DNA of 32,499 nucleotides from Thermoplasmata archaeon (GCA_030041735.1 JASIBA010000128.1:1-32499); one strand, 5' to 3'; counted from the first letter of the stretch, positions 21,946 to 31,229 are shown. Translations and numbers: made by a program. The notes: generated by a model from the sequence alone, not told the origin.

Positions 21946-22851
21946 TCACGACGCGATCATGCGCTCGAGCACGCCGCGCGCGCGGTCCGCCGTCGCGTCC
22001 GGCACCTCGATCACGTAGCGCTGGAGCTGGAGCGAGTCGCGGACGTCGGCGAGATCGATCTCCTTCATGAACGGACAGACGGTCCCCAGGTCGAGCGGCG
22101 TGAACCGCGTGGTCGGGTTGATCTGCTGCATGCGGTGCAGGATGCCGACCTCCGTGGCGACCAGCACCTCGGGCGCGCGGGTCTCCTCGGCATAGCGTAC
22201 CATCCCGTCGGTGGAGAGCACGCGGTCCACCTGCGGGAGCGCCTGGGAGGCGCACCCGCACTCCGGATGCGCGAGGATCGGCGCGCCCGGGTGCGCGCGC
22301 CGGGCCCGATCCATGTCCTCGGGGCGCATGCGCGCGTGGACCGGGCAGTCGCCGACCCACAGGTGCATCGCGCGCCCGGTGCGCTTCCGCACGTAGTCCC
22401 CGAGGAACATGTCGGGGAGGAACAGGATCTCGCGGTCGGCGGGGATCGACTCCACGACCTTCACCGCGTTCGAGCTCGTGCAGCAGTAGTCCGACTCCGC
22501 CTTCACGTCGGCGGAGGTGTTGATGTACGCCACGACCGCGGCCCCGGGGTGCGCCGCCTTCCAGTCGCGGAGCTGCTCGGCCGTGATCGCGTCCGCCAGG
22601 GCGCAGCCGGCCCGGAGGTCCGGCAGCAGCACCGTCCGGCTCGGGTTCAGGATCTTGGCCGTCTCGGCCATGAACCGGACGCCGGCGAAGACGATCACCC
22701 GGCGGTCCGCCTCCCGGGCCTTCCGGGAGAGGTAGAGCGAGTCCCCGACGAAGTCGGCGACGTCCTGGACCTCGGGCCGCTGGTAGTTGTGCGCGAGGAG
22801 CACGGCGTCCCGCTCCTCCTTCAGCCGGCCGACCTCGGCCTCCAGCGACAT
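21946..22851 (-). CDS. nadA: Quinolinate synthase
   Basis: Iron-sulfur enzyme that condenses iminoaspartate with dihydroxyacetone phosphate to quinolinate in NAD synthesis. The 301 residues match the short archaeal type. Three cysteines expected to bind the 4Fe-4S cluster are in place: Cys83 (LRAGCALAD), Cys168 (WVGDCPVHARM) and Cys258 (LGTVCPFM). Substrate-site blocks LLAHNYQRPEVQDVADFVGDS (19-38), VVAYINTSADVKAESDYCCTS (105-125) and HPECGC are also present. The ATG lies 19 bases after the nadC stop, so both belong to one unit. The iminoaspartate-forming enzyme (nadB or aspartate dehydrogenase) is not in the window. Confidence 0.95.
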   Translation of the reverse strand: MSLEAEVGRLKEERDAVLLAHNYQRPEVQDVADFVGDSLYLSRKAREADRRVIVFAGVRFMAETAKILNPSRTVLLPDLRAGCALADAITAEQLRDWKAAHPGAAVVAYINTSADVKAESDYCCTSSNAVKVVESIPADREILFLPDMFLGDYVRKRTGRAMHLWVGDCPVHARMRPEDMDRARRAHPGAPILAHPECGCASQALPQVDRVLSTDGMVRYAEETRAPEVLVATEVGILHRMQQINPTTRFTPLDLGTVCPFMKEIDLADVRDSLQLQRYVIEVPDATADRARGVLERMIAS

Positions 22852-22870
22852 GGGTCCTCCCGGGGCCGTT

Positions 22871-23755
22871 CTAGGGACGTCGCCGACTTAAGCGGGCGGG
22901 GCGGAGCTCGAGATGGAACGGGAGCGCCATCGCCGAGTGGGTGAGCGCGCCGAGGCTCACGGCGTCGGCCCCGACGCCCCGGAAGCGCCGGACGTTCTCG
23001 GGTGTGATGCCGCCGGAGAGCTCGACCCACCGGCCGCGCCGCAGGCCCGAGCGTTCCAGCGCGCGCACGACGGCCCGGGCCCGGCGGGGGGGCAGGTTGT
23101 CCAGGAGGAGCGCGCCGGCGCCGGCGCGCGCCGCCCGGATCGCCTCGGTCGCCGAGCGCACCTCCACCTCGACCGGCTCCCCCGGTCGGGCGGCGGCGGC
23201 CGCCCGCCGCACCGCCTCGGAGAGCGAGGAGAAGCGGAGATGGTTCGTCTTCACGAGCAGCGCGTCCGCGAGGTCGCGCCGGTGCGGCCGACCACCCCCG
23301 TGGACGACCGCGGCCTTCTCGAGGTCCCGGAGCCCGGGGAGGGTCTTGCGGGTCGCCCAGACCTGGAGCGGTCGGGGCGCGCCGCGGGCCGCCCGCACCG
23401 CGCGGTCGGTGGTGGTCGCGATCCCGCTCGCGTGCATGACCACGTTGAGCACGGTCCGCTCCGCGCCGAGGACCGCGCGCGCGCTCCCGACCATGCGGAG
23501 CACGGTCGAACCCGCGCGCACCCGACTCCCGTCGCGCCGCACGATCGTGGCCCGGAGGCCCGCCGCGCGCGCGATCGACGCCGCCGCGACCACGCCCGAG
23601 AGCAGGCCCGGCGCCTGCGCGACGACGCGCCCCTCCGCGCGGGCCCGGGCGGGCACGACCGCCCGGCTCGTCCGGTCGTCGCGGAACCGATCCTCCCCGA
23701 GCGCGCGCCGCGCGAACGCGGCGTCGACGCCGGGGGCCCTAGCTCGACGCGGCAC
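22871..23755 (-). CDS. nadC: Nicotinate-nucleotide pyrophosphorylase (quinolinate phosphoribosyltransferase)
   Basis: Converts quinolinate and PRPP to nicotinate mononucleotide with loss of CO2, the step after NadA. The 294 residues show the family blocks [18 protein letters not shown] (about 100-117), [22 protein letters not shown] (133-154, carrying the substrate-binding Arg and Lys), [16 protein letters not shown] (157-172), VEVEVRS and the late [14 protein letters not shown] and [13 protein letters not shown] phosphate-site glycines. The GTG start overlaps the end of the upstream ATPase gene by 17 bases. No later start would keep the N-terminal helix, so the overlap looks real. Loss of several usually acidic positions near the N-terminus is compensated by Arg-rich codon use, probably an effect of GC bias. 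Confidence 0.93.
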   Translation of the reverse strand: MPRRARAPGVDAAFARRALGEDRFRDDRTSRAVVPARARAEGRVVAQAPGLLSGVVAAASIARAAGLRATIVRRDGSRVRAGSTVLRMVGSARAVLGAERTVLNVVMHASGIATTTDRAVRAARGAPRPLQVWATRKTLPGLRDLEKAAVVHGGGRPHRRDLADALLVKTNHLRFSSLSEAVRRAAAAARPGEPVEVEVRSATEAIRAARAGAGALLLDNLPPRRARAVVRALERSGLRRGRWVELSGGITPENVRRFRGVGADAVSLGALTHSAMALPFHLELRPARLSRRRP

Positions 23756-26156
23756 GGTCGGCGCCGTCCTTCGAGTCGAGCGCGCTCTTCAGGCGGTGGA
23801 AGTCGGCGGCGATGTCGGGCCGGAGCTGCGGCAGGTTCTGCCGCTCGAGCTCGGCGACGCGGCGCCGGGCCGTGGCGCGATCGCCGCGGGCGTACGACAG
23901 CTGGGCGAGGCGCAGCACGACGTCGACCTCGTCGGCCGGCGCCTTGAGCTCCCGCACGATCCGGTAGGCGTCGAGGAGGTCCGCCTCGGCCCGGTCGTAC
24001 TCGCCGCGGTCGAGGCCGATCTTGCCCTGGACGATGAGCGCCTGGACGAGCCCGAACCGGTCCCCGATCCGCTCGAGGATGTCGTGCGAGCGCTGGTTGC
24101 GCTCGGCGGCCTCGTCGAGCCGCCCGGCCTCGCGCAGGATGTCGGCGACGTTGAACAGCGCCCAGCCGACGCGCCGGACGTCGTGCGCCTTCTCCGCGAG
24201 CCGGATCGCCTCCTGGAACTCGGCGATCGACTCGGAGTAGCGGGGCGTCAGCGAGGCGGAGCCGGCGATGAGGACGCCGAGGAACAGGTGCGCGTGCGCG
24301 GCCTCCCGCGCGTCCCCGAGCCGCTCGAGGGTGCGCGCGGCCTCGCGGGCCTCCGCGAACGCGCCCTCGCTCCGCCCCATCATGGCGAGCACGTTCGCCC
24401 GCCAGATCCGCGCGGAGGCGGTCGCGCGCTCGTCGCCCTGCTCCTCGGCGAGGTGGCGGAGCGCGTCGTTCTCCTTGAGGGCCTCGTCGTACCGCCCCAT
24501 GTAGTAGAGCGCCTCCCCGAGCAGCCGGCGGCCGTTCATCTGGGTGCGCGGGTGGCCGGCCAGGTCGACCGAGTCGAGCACCGCGCGGGCGGTCCGCTCC
24601 GCGTCGCGCCAGGCGCCCTGGTCGGTCAGGATGCGGGCGAGGTACAGGTCGAGGAGCGCGAGGACGTGCGGGGAGAGCTTCCGCCGCAGCCCGCGGCGGG
24701 CCCGGTGCTCGCGCAGGAGCGCCTCCGCCTGCTTCAGCTCGCCCTGGTGGTCGATCTGGCGTGCGAGCTCGATGACGATCTCCGTCTCCTCGTCCCAGCT
24801 GTCGGGATGGAGGCGGCGCTGGCTCTCGAGCGCGCGCTCGAGGTGCTCCCGCGCGACCTCGGGCGAGAACGACTGGACCGCGATCTCCGCCGCTTCCCGG
24901 TTGTACGCGACGGCCTTCTCGTCGACGCGCGCGAGGTAGTAGTGGCGCGCGAGCGCGTAGACCGTCAGGAGGTCCCGCTTGCCGCTCGCCTCGAGCGCCT
25001 CCCCCGCGTGCCGGTGGAGCAGGCGCCGGCGGCTCTCGCTCAGGCCGTCGTAGACCTCCGAGCGGAGCCGGTCGTCGGGGAACGCGAGGAGCTCGCCCGG
25101 CCGCTCGACCAGCCAGCCCCGCGCGACGAGGCGGTCGAGGGTCTCCGTCAGCGGCTCCTCCTCCTCGTGGCTCGCGCGGAGCAGGGACGGGAAGTCGAAC
25201 TCCGCGCCCAGCACCGCCGCGACCGAGACGACGCGCTGCTCGTCCTCGGAGAGCGCGGCGAGCCCGGCCGACGCCGGGACGGCCCGGGCCGCGGTGCCGT
25301 CCCCGCCGCCCTCGGCGGGTCCGAGCAGGCGGCGCTCGAGCTGCTCCAGCAGCAGCGGGTTCCCGCCGGTCTCGGAGTGGCGCCGGGCGACCTCCTCGGC
25401 CGAGAACTCGCGCATCGGCTCGTGGCGGCGCAGGTACTCCGCGACCTCGCTCGAGGTGAACGGGCGCACGACGATCCGCCCGGCATGCGTCCCGGCCTCG
25501 AACGCCTCGAGCCGGGAGCGCCGGTCGTCCGGGAGGCTGGGGTAGGGCCGGGCGGTCGCGAGGATCCACAGGGGGCGGTTCTGCAACTGCCGGGCGAGCT
25601 GCTCGATCGCCTCGAGCGACGGCTCGTCGGCGCGGTGGAGGTCCTCGAGCACGAGGACCGTCGGGCCGCGGCGCGTGAAGGCGAGGAACTGCTCCGCGAG
25701 GCCCGTCCAGAGCGGGTCGCGGATCGCGTCCCCCCGCTCGTCCGCCTCGCCGAGCGCGTCGAGCAGCCGCTCCTCGATGCGGACGGGCGAGGTGGCCGAG
25801 GAGTCGTCGAGCCGGGGCGCGAAGCCGATCAGGAACCCCTCCGGACCGGGCGCTCCGGGCGCCGGGGCCCCTCCGGCCTCGGCGTAGGCGCGCCCGCTCT
25901 CGAGCGCGGACCGGATGAGCACGAACGGGGGCGGCGCGTCGAGCGGGGGCGCCCGGCCCTCGAGGACCCGGAGGCCGCGCGCGCGGACGTCGCGGACCAG
26001 CTCGGAGACCAGGGTCGACTTCCCGACCCCGGTCTCGCCGATCACCACGGTGACGCCGCCGTGGCCGGCCCGGGCGTCCTCGAAGCGCCGATGCAGCGCC
26101 TCGACCGCCTCCAGCCGTCCGACGAACGGTCGGTCGTTCCCGGCCTCGACCGCCAT
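23739..26156 (-). CDS. Large AAA/STAND-type ATPase with TPR-like repeats
   Basis: The function is not known. The 805 residues start with an AAA_16-like ATPase: FVGRLEAVEALHRRFE (11-26), Walker A GETGVGKST (40-48), Walker B VLVLEDLHRAD (167-177) and a sensor-like LWILATARPY near 195. A winged-helix-like middle follows (VSVAAVLGAEFDFPSLLRAS and LVARGWLVERPGELLAFPDDRLRSEVYDGL, about 315-385). The rest, about 395-790, is helical repeats of TPR type, such as ALYYMGRYDEALKENDALRHLAE and EAGRLDEAAERNQRSHDILERIG. This is the plan of signalling STAND ATPases (MalT or PknK relatives), but no DNA-binding, kinase or cyclase output domain is present. Its TATA-like box includes the gcvT stop codon. It overlaps nadC by 17 bases, so they are co-transcribed. 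Confidence 0.85.
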   Translation of the reverse strand: MAVEAGNDRPFVGRLEAVEALHRRFEDARAGHGGVTVVIGETGVGKSTLVSELVRDVRARGLRVLEGRAPPLDAPPPFVLIRSALESGRAYAEAGGAPAPGAPGPEGFLIGFAPRLDDSSATSPVRIEERLLDALGEADERGDAIRDPLWTGLAEQFLAFTRRGPTVLVLEDLHRADEPSLEAIEQLARQLQNRPLWILATARPYPSLPDDRRSRLEAFEAGTHAGRIVVRPFTSSEVAEYLRRHEPMREFSAEEVARRHSETGGNPLLLEQLERRLLGPAEGGGDGTAARAVPASAGLAALSEDEQRVVSVAAVLGAEFDFPSLLRASHEEEEPLTETLDRLVARGWLVERPGELLAFPDDRLRSEVYDGLSESRRRLLHRHAGEALEASGKRDLLTVYALARHYYLARVDEKAVAYNREAAEIAVQSFSPEVAREHLERALESQRRLHPDSWDEETEIVIELARQIDHQGELKQAEALLREHRARRGLRRKLSPHVLALLDLYLARILTDQGAWRDAERTARAVLDSVDLAGHPRTQMNGRRLLGEALYYMGRYDEALKENDALRHLAEEQGDERATASARIWRANVLAMMGRSEGAFAEAREAARTLERLGDAREAAHAHLFLGVLIAGSASLTPRYSESIAEFQEAIRLAEKAHDVRRVGWALFNVADILREAGRLDEAAERNQRSHDILERIGDRFGLVQALIVQGKIGLDRGEYDRAEADLLDAYRIVRELKAPADEVDVVLRLAQLSYARGDRATARRRVAELERQNLPQLRPDIAADFHRLKSALDSKDGADRAASS

Positions 26157-26181
26157 GCCGCGGGCTCTATGGGTCCGACCG

Positions 26182-26190
26182 CCTATTTAC
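26182..26190 (-). promoter_or_regulatory. TATA-like box of the ATPase-nadC-nadA unit, on the gcvT stop codon
   Basis: GTAAATAGG on the minus strand, centred about 31 bases before the ATG at 26156. The TAA within it (26189-26187) is the stop codon of gcvT, so the promoter begins exactly where the previous gene ends. Confidence 0.55.
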
Positions 26191-27386
26191 GGTCGCTTCT
26201 GCGGGGCCGGCACGAACGGGAGCGGGACCACCCGGCCGGGGACCTCGCGGCCCCGGATCTCCAGCGTCACCGCGGTGCCGGGCCGGGCGAGCTCCCGGGG
26301 GAGGTAGGCGAGCCCGATGCCGTGCCCGAGCATCGGGGAGAGCCCGCCGCTCGTCAGCTCGGTGACGGCGCGCCCGTCCGCCCGGACCGGCGTGCCGTGG
26401 CGGGGGATCGCCCCCGGCGCGTCGACCTCGATCCCGGCGAGGCGCGCCGCCGGTCCCTCCGCCTTCTCCTTGTCCAGCGCGGGCCGCCCGACGAACTCGT
26501 GGTCGAACTCGACGAACCGGTCCTGCCCGGCCTCGAGCGGCGTGCGGTCGCGGTGGAACTCCTGGCCGCTCAGGAGATACCCCTTCTCCAGCCGCAGGAC
26601 GTCCCGGGCGCCGAGACCGCACGGCACGGCCCCGGCGCCGACGACCGCCTCGGCCCAGCGGTCGGCGTCCTCGGCCCGGAGCAGGACCTCGTAGCCGAGC
26701 TCCCCGGTGTAGCCGGTCCGGCTGACGAGCACCTCGCCGGCGAGGTCGCCGGGGATCGCGAGCCCGATCCGTCCCACGGCCGGGCCGCCGCCCGGTCGGA
26801 GCGGGAACGCACGGGCGTGGTAGAACGGGAGGGCGCCCAAGTCCCAGCCGAACTGCCGCTCGAGCAGCGCGCGGGACTCCGGCCCCTGCACGGCGAGGAG
26901 GGCGAGGCGGGGGTTCCAGCGCTGGATCGTCGTGTCGGGTGCTCGGTGGTACCGGAGGATCCGTTCGACCTCGTCGGCCCGCCCGGCGTTCGGGATCGCG
27001 AGGAAGCGCCGGGCGAGCTCCTCGCCCGAGTCGAGGCGCGTGATCAACAGGTCGTCGACGATCCGCCCGCTCGCCTCGAGGAAGAACGTGTAGCGGACCT
27101 GGCCGGGCACCTCGCGCTCGACGTTCGCGGTCGTGCGCCGGGACAGGAGGGCGGCGGCGTGGCCTCCGTCGACCGTCAGCAGGCCCATGTGGCTCACGTC
27201 GAACAGCCCGGCCGACGAGCGGACCGCACGGTGCTCGGCGAGGATGCTGGAGTAGTACAGCGGCATCTCCCAGCCCGAGAACGGGACCAAGTGCGCCCCG
27301 TGCCGCACGTGGAACGCGGAGAGCGCGGTGCGGCGGAGTGCGGGCTCGGCCGCGCCCGCGGGGGCGGGGGCCGCCGGGGTCGTCAC
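26187..27386 (-). CDS. gcvT: GcvT: glycine cleavage T protein (aminomethyltransferase)
   Basis: Tetrahydrofolate-dependent enzyme that takes the aminomethyl group from lipoylated H protein and yields methylene-folate and ammonia. The 399 residues carry the family marks LVPFSGWEMPLYYSSILAEHRAVR (about 36-59), SAGLFDVSHMG (about 61-71), the catalytic-type aspartates in GRIVDDLLITRL, IPNAGRADEVERIL, LLAVQGPESRALLE, RTGYTGELGYEV and GLGARDVLRLEKGYLLSGQEF with the TPLEAG that follows. The GTG start overlaps the purP stop by GTGA. H, L and P proteins are not in the window, so a role in another folate-dependent demethylation cannot be excluded. It ends the hydroxylase-purP-gcvT unit. Confidence 0.9.
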   Translation of the reverse strand: MTTPAAPAPAGAAEPALRRTALSAFHVRHGAHLVPFSGWEMPLYYSSILAEHRAVRSSAGLFDVSHMGLLTVDGGHAAALLSRRTTANVEREVPGQVRYTFFLEASGRIVDDLLITRLDSGEELARRFLAIPNAGRADEVERILRYHRAPDTTIQRWNPRLALLAVQGPESRALLERQFGWDLGALPFYHARAFPLRPGGGPAVGRIGLAIPGDLAGEVLVSRTGYTGELGYEVLLRAEDADRWAEAVVGAGAVPCGLGARDVLRLEKGYLLSGQEFHRDRTPLEAGQDRFVEFDHEFVGRPALDKEKAEGPAARLAGIEVDAPGAIPRHGTPVRADGRAVTELTSGGLSPMLGHGIGLAYLPRELARPGTAVTLEIRGREVPGRVVPLPFVPAPQKRP

Positions 27387-28540
27387 GTCACGATCTCCCG
27401 CAGCCGCCCGTCGGCCGCGGCCCGCCGGATCTCGAGCGCGACGCGGCGACCCGAGCTCATCGGGCCCCGGTAGAGCGCGTTCCCGTACGGGTGGCCGAGC
27501 CCCAGGTGGATGTTGGTCCCGCCGCCGATGCGCGGCGCGACGTCGAACACCGCGGGGTGGCCGTCCTGGTCGATGCAGGTCTGCAGGCAGAACGGGCCGA
27601 GGATCCCCGGCGGGTAGCGCTCGCGGGTCGCGTCGACGAACCGCTCGCCGATGCGGAACACCTCCTCCAGCAGTGACTCGCGGAGCGTGAGGGCGCGATG
27701 CCCGACCTCCGTGTACTCCGGCAGCCGGTCGGACTCGGAGAGCGCGAGCTGCTGCGCCGCGGGCAACCGCAGCAGCCCGTCGAGATTGCTCTGGACGCGC
27801 TCGTCGACCCCGAGCAGCTCGAGTCCGTCCGCGCGGGGCACGAGCGGGGAGAAGAAGAAGTCGAAGTTGAACACGGGGCCCAGGACGAACTCCTCGATCC
27901 GCGCATGGGCGAGGTCGTCCTCGGTGATCGTGCCGCGCTCGAGCAGCGCGCGGCGCTTCTCCCGGAACTCCGCCGGGCTCGCCGCCGTGAAGAACCCCCG
28001 TTCGAGACGACGGGTGGCGTGCGGGAGCTTCACGATCACGGGGCGGTCGATCGCGTCGGGTCCGGGCAGCGCGCGGGGCGCGGGGATCCCGGCCGCCGCG
28101 AGGAGCGTGTAGTAGTTCTCCTTCTCCGTGCGCTCCTCGATGCGGAGGAGCCGGCGCGCGCCGACGATCGGCACGCGGAAGTCGTCCTCGATCGTCGGGA
28201 TCGGCACGTACGAGCTGAAGGAACGGTTCGGCACGAAGAGCACGTGGCGCTCGCGCAGGCGGGCCTGGGCCTCGGGCGCGGTGAGGTCCGCGAACCGCGC
28301 GTACTCCCAGACCTCGTCGACGCATCCGCGCACCCGGTGCCCCGCCGCGTCCCGGATCGTGCGGAAGTAGCGGGAGTACGTCGCGTCGCGGCCGCGCTGC
28401 ACGAGCACCAGGCTCGCGAGGCCCTCGGTGACCGCGCCGTCGGCGACGTCGATCGCCGAGTGGGACCCGACCACGCCGACCGTCGGCGGGTCGCGGTACT
28501 CCGCGACGAGCCGGTGGACCTCGGCGAGGTCGAGCGGCAT
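27383..28540 (-). CDS. purP: 5-formaminoimidazole-4-carboxamide ribonucleotide synthetase (PurP)
   Basis: Archaeal purine-synthesis enzyme that formylates AICAR with formate and ATP, replacing the folate-dependent PurH step. From the ATG at 28540 it has 385 residues, of ATP-grasp type. Visible marks are VGVVGSHSAIDVADGA near the N-terminus (AICAR site), the FVPNRSFSSYVPI segment, IPAPRALPGPDAIDRPVIVKLPHA (central ATP-grasp), VFNFDFFFSPLVPR, LLGVDERVQSNLDGLLRLPA and the metal-site end FDVAPRIGGGTNIHLGLGHPY. A GTG at 28552 would add four residues. It follows coxL by 14 bases and overlaps gcvT by 4. Paralogues of PurP with unknown roles exist in archaea, so orthology was judged by the complete substrate motifs only. 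Confidence 0.9.
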   Translation of the reverse strand: MPLDLAEVHRLVAEYRDPPTVGVVGSHSAIDVADGAVTEGLASLVLVQRGRDATYSRYFRTIRDAAGHRVRGCVDEVWEYARFADLTAPEAQARLRERHVLFVPNRSFSSYVPIPTIEDDFRVPIVGARRLLRIEERTEKENYYTLLAAAGIPAPRALPGPDAIDRPVIVKLPHATRRLERGFFTAASPAEFREKRRALLERGTITEDDLAHARIEEFVLGPVFNFDFFFSPLVPRADGLELLGVDERVQSNLDGLLRLPAAQQLALSESDRLPEYTEVGHRALTLRESLLEEVFRIGERFVDATRERYPPGILGPFCLQTCIDQDGHPAVFDVAPRIGGGTNIHLGLGHPYGNALYRGPMSSGRRVALEIRRAAADGRLREIVT

Positions 28541-28554
28541 GGTCGGGGGCACCC

Positions 28555-30756
28555 TCAGAGGAGTTTAAGGGCGCGCGCCACGCGCTCGGGGGTGAGCGGC
28601 AGCTCGGTGACGTGCGCGCCGCTCGCCTCGCGCACGGCCGCGGCGACGGTCGCGGGCACCGGGATGATCGGCGGCTCGCCGAGCCCCTTCGCGCCGAACG
28701 GACCGGCCCCGGGGAACCCCTCGACGAAGGTCACCTCGGGGATCGGGACCTCCCCGAGCGTCGGGATCCGGTAGTCGAGCAGGTGGGGGTTCGTCAGCCG
28801 CCCGTCCTCGGACCAGATCGCCTCCTCCGTGAGCGCGATGCCGAGGCCCATCGCGATGCCGCCCTCGATCTGCGCCCGCGCGGTCGCCGGATCGATCACC
28901 GTGCCGGCGTCGTGGAACGCCGCGTACCGTCGCACGCGCACCGCCCCGGTCTCGGGGTCGACGGCGACCCACGCGACGTGCGCGGCGCCGGTGAAGTCGG
29001 TGTACGGATAGAACGTCCCGTCGACCACCCGGGCCTCGTCGATCGAGCCTCCGCGGCCGTAGTGCCGGCCGGCGGCCACGATCCCGCGCTCGACCTCGTC
29101 GGGACGAAGGAGCTCGCGCACCGGCGAGCTCCGCCCCGCGCGCGCGACGACGAGCTCGCCGTCGCGGACCACCAGGGTCACCGGCCCCTCGCCCGCGATG
29201 CGTTTCGCGAGCGTGGCCTGCAGCGACTCGGCCGCCTCGAGGATCGCGCGTCCGAGCGCTCCCGTGGTCCGGCTGCCGTACACGCCCGAGTCGAACGGCG
29301 CGCGCGCAGTGTCCGCGTACGCGATCCGGATCCGGTCGGCCGGAAGACCGAGGGCGCGCTCCGCGACCGCCGCGAGGCCCCGCAGCACGCTGCCGCTGCC
29401 GATCTCGCGCTCGCCCTGCTCGACCGTGACGGCCTCGGGCGTCAGCAGAAGCCGGACCTCGCCGCCCGCGCCGGTGCTCGTCGACCAGAAGCCCAGGCCG
29501 ATCCCGACGCCCTCGCCGGGCGCCGCCTCGGCCCGCCAGCGTCGGGCGACCGCCCGCGCGTGCTCGAGAGCGGCCGGCAGTCCGAACGCGAGCACGCGCT
29601 GTCCGAGCGGGGTCGCGTCGTCCTCCTTCCAGAGGTGGCGGGCCTTGAACTCGACCGGATCGAGGCCCGCGACGCGCGCGACCTCGTTTAGGTGGGACTC
29701 GACCGCGAACACGCACTGCGGCGCGAACGGCGCGCGGTGGGGTCCGAACGGCGGCTTGTTCGTCCGGATCCCGTACCCCTCGACTTCGAACGCCGGGGTG
29801 CGGTAGGGGCCCAGGAGGAAGCCGATGGAGTAGCCGGTGGCGAAGTCGCGACCGGGGAGCGACGAGCCGACATCGAGGAGCAGGCGCACGCGGCGGGCCA
29901 CGATCGCCCCGTCGGTGACGCCGGTCGTGAGCCGGATCACCGAGGGGAGGGTCGTGCGCCCGAGCTCGAACTCCGACCGGTAATCGAGCGCGAGACGGAC
30001 CGGACGCCCCGCCGCGCGCGCGAGGAGGAGCGCGAACGGCTCGAGCAGCGACGAGCCCTTGCCGCCGAAACCGCCGCCGACCCACGTCCCCTCGACGACG
30101 ATCGACGCTTCGGGGATCCCGAGGAGGGAGGAGACGTCCTCGCGGACCCCGAACGGGCTCTGGGTCGAGGTCGCCACGTGCCAGATCCCGTCTCCGACCG
30201 TCGCGAGGCAGGCGTGCGGCTCCAGCGCCACCTGGTGGACGCTCGGGGTCCGGTAGGTTTCCTCGACCACGTGCTCGGCCCGCCGCAGCTCGGCCGCGAC
30301 GTCGCCGTGGCGCGCCCGCACGTGGGCGATGACGTGCGGCGAGCCGGCCGCCCCGGACCCCGGCCACTCGGGGAAGATCGTCTCGAGGTCGACCACCGCC
30401 GGCGCCCCCTCGACCTCCACGCGGACCGCCGCCGCGGCCCGGCGCGCCGCCGCGAGGGTGGGTGCGGCCACGGCCGCCACCGGCTGGTTCCGGTACGCGA
30501 TCTCGCGGACCGCGAAGAGCGGCCGGTCCGCGTCGCGGCCCCCGCCCGGGATCAGCGCGTCGAGCTCCGCGGAACCGACCGCCACGACGCCCGGGAGGGC
30601 CCGCGCCGGCGCGAGATCCACGGCCCGCAGCCGCCCGTGCGCGACCGGCGCTCCGACGAGAGCGCCCCAGAGCATTCCGGGGGCGGCGAGATCGGTGCCG
30701 TACTGCGCGGCGCCCGCGAGCTTCGCCGCCGCGTCGGGACGGAACGAGACGCTCAC
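28555..30756 (-). CDS. Molybdenum hydroxylase, large (molybdopterin) subunit
   Basis: Catalytic subunit of a xanthine dehydrogenase-family enzyme that hydroxylates a carbon next to nitrogen or an aldehyde. The GTG start gives 733 residues, close to the family's 750-800. Motifs are the STQSPFGVREDVS glutamine block near 195, the cofactor-binding GGGFGGKGS near 228-236, TNKPPFGPHRAPFAPQ near 340 with the conserved arginine, and the catalytic Glu694 in GAKGLGEPP. The CO dehydrogenase active-loop motif AYRCSFR is absent, so it is not a CO dehydrogenase. Substrate is unknown. Co-transcription with purP makes a purine such as hypoxanthine or xanthine a reasonable candidate. The start overlaps the small subunit by GTGA. 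Confidence 0.92.
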   Translation of the reverse strand: MSVSFRPDAAAKLAGAAQYGTDLAAPGMLWGALVGAPVAHGRLRAVDLAPARALPGVVAVGSAELDALIPGGGRDADRPLFAVREIAYRNQPVAAVAAPTLAAARRAAAAVRVEVEGAPAVVDLETIFPEWPGSGAAGSPHVIAHVRARHGDVAAELRRAEHVVEETYRTPSVHQVALEPHACLATVGDGIWHVATSTQSPFGVREDVSSLLGIPEASIVVEGTWVGGGFGGKGSSLLEPFALLLARAAGRPVRLALDYRSEFELGRTTLPSVIRLTTGVTDGAIVARRVRLLLDVGSSLPGRDFATGYSIGFLLGPYRTPAFEVEGYGIRTNKPPFGPHRAPFAPQCVFAVESHLNEVARVAGLDPVEFKARHLWKEDDATPLGQRVLAFGLPAALEHARAVARRWRAEAAPGEGVGIGLGFWSTSTGAGGEVRLLLTPEAVTVEQGEREIGSGSVLRGLAAVAERALGLPADRIRIAYADTARAPFDSGVYGSRTTGALGRAILEAAESLQATLAKRIAGEGPVTLVVRDGELVVARAGRSSPVRELLRPDEVERGIVAAGRHYGRGGSIDEARVVDGTFYPYTDFTGAAHVAWVAVDPETGAVRVRRYAAFHDAGTVIDPATARAQIEGGIAMGLGIALTEEAIWSEDGRLTNPHLLDYRIPTLGEVPIPEVTFVEGFPGAGPFGAKGLGEPPIIPVPATVAAAVREASGAHVTELPLTPERVARALKLL

Positions 30757-31229
30757 GGAGCCTCCGCCCGGAGGGCCGCGACCGCGCGGGCGATCGCGGC
30801 GTACCCGGTGCATCGGCAGAGGTTGCCCTGGAGCGCGTCGAGGAGCTCGTCGGCGGGCGCGTCGCGGCCCCGCTCCTTCAGCATCCCCGTCAGCGCGAGG
30901 ACGAAACCGGGCGTGCAGTAGCCGCACTGCAGCGCGCTCGCGCGCGCGAACGCTGCGCGCGCGCGTTCCAGATCCGGGTCCACGCCGGCCGCCTCGATCG
31001 TGAGGACCTCGGTCCCGGGGATCTCGTGCGTGAGAGTCAGGCACGCGAGCGTGCTCCGCCCATCGACGAGCACGGTGCAGGCGCCGCAATCGCCGGTGCG
31101 GCAGCCCTCCTTGGTCCCGAGCAGCCCGAGGCGCCAGCGCAGCGTGTCGAGCAACCGCTCGTCGTCCGGGACCGGCGTCAGCGCGACGGTCGCCCCGTTG
31201 ACCCGCAGGGTCGCGGGCGCCGCGGTCAC
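30753..31229 (-). CDS. Molybdenum hydroxylase, small (2Fe-2S) subunit
   Basis: Electron-transfer subunit of the same enzyme. The 158 residues carry the plant-ferredoxin-like cluster (GCRTGDCGACTVLVDG, with the fourth cysteine in LACLTL) and the second, helical-domain cluster motif CGYCTPGF and LCRCTGY, both complete. This is the CoxS/XdhC-type small subunit, not a fused form. Its GTG start overlaps the FAD-subunit stop as GTGA and its stop overlaps the large-subunit start as GTGA, so the three genes are tightly coupled in the order medium, small, large. Confidence 0.94.
   Translation of the reverse strand: MTAAPATLRVNGATVALTPVPDDERLLDTLRWRLGLLGTKEGCRTGDCGACTVLVDGRSTLACLTLTHEIPGTEVLTIEAAGVDPDLERARAAFARASALQCGYCTPGFVLALTGMLKERGRDAPADELLDALQGNLCRCTGYAAIARAVAALRAEAP

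Noticed and set aside
22941-27473. 1510-codon plus-strand open frame opposite nadC, the ATPase and gcvT
   Set aside because: Translation is a mix of Arg, Pro, Glu and Leu with no domain. All genes on the other strand have intact motifs.
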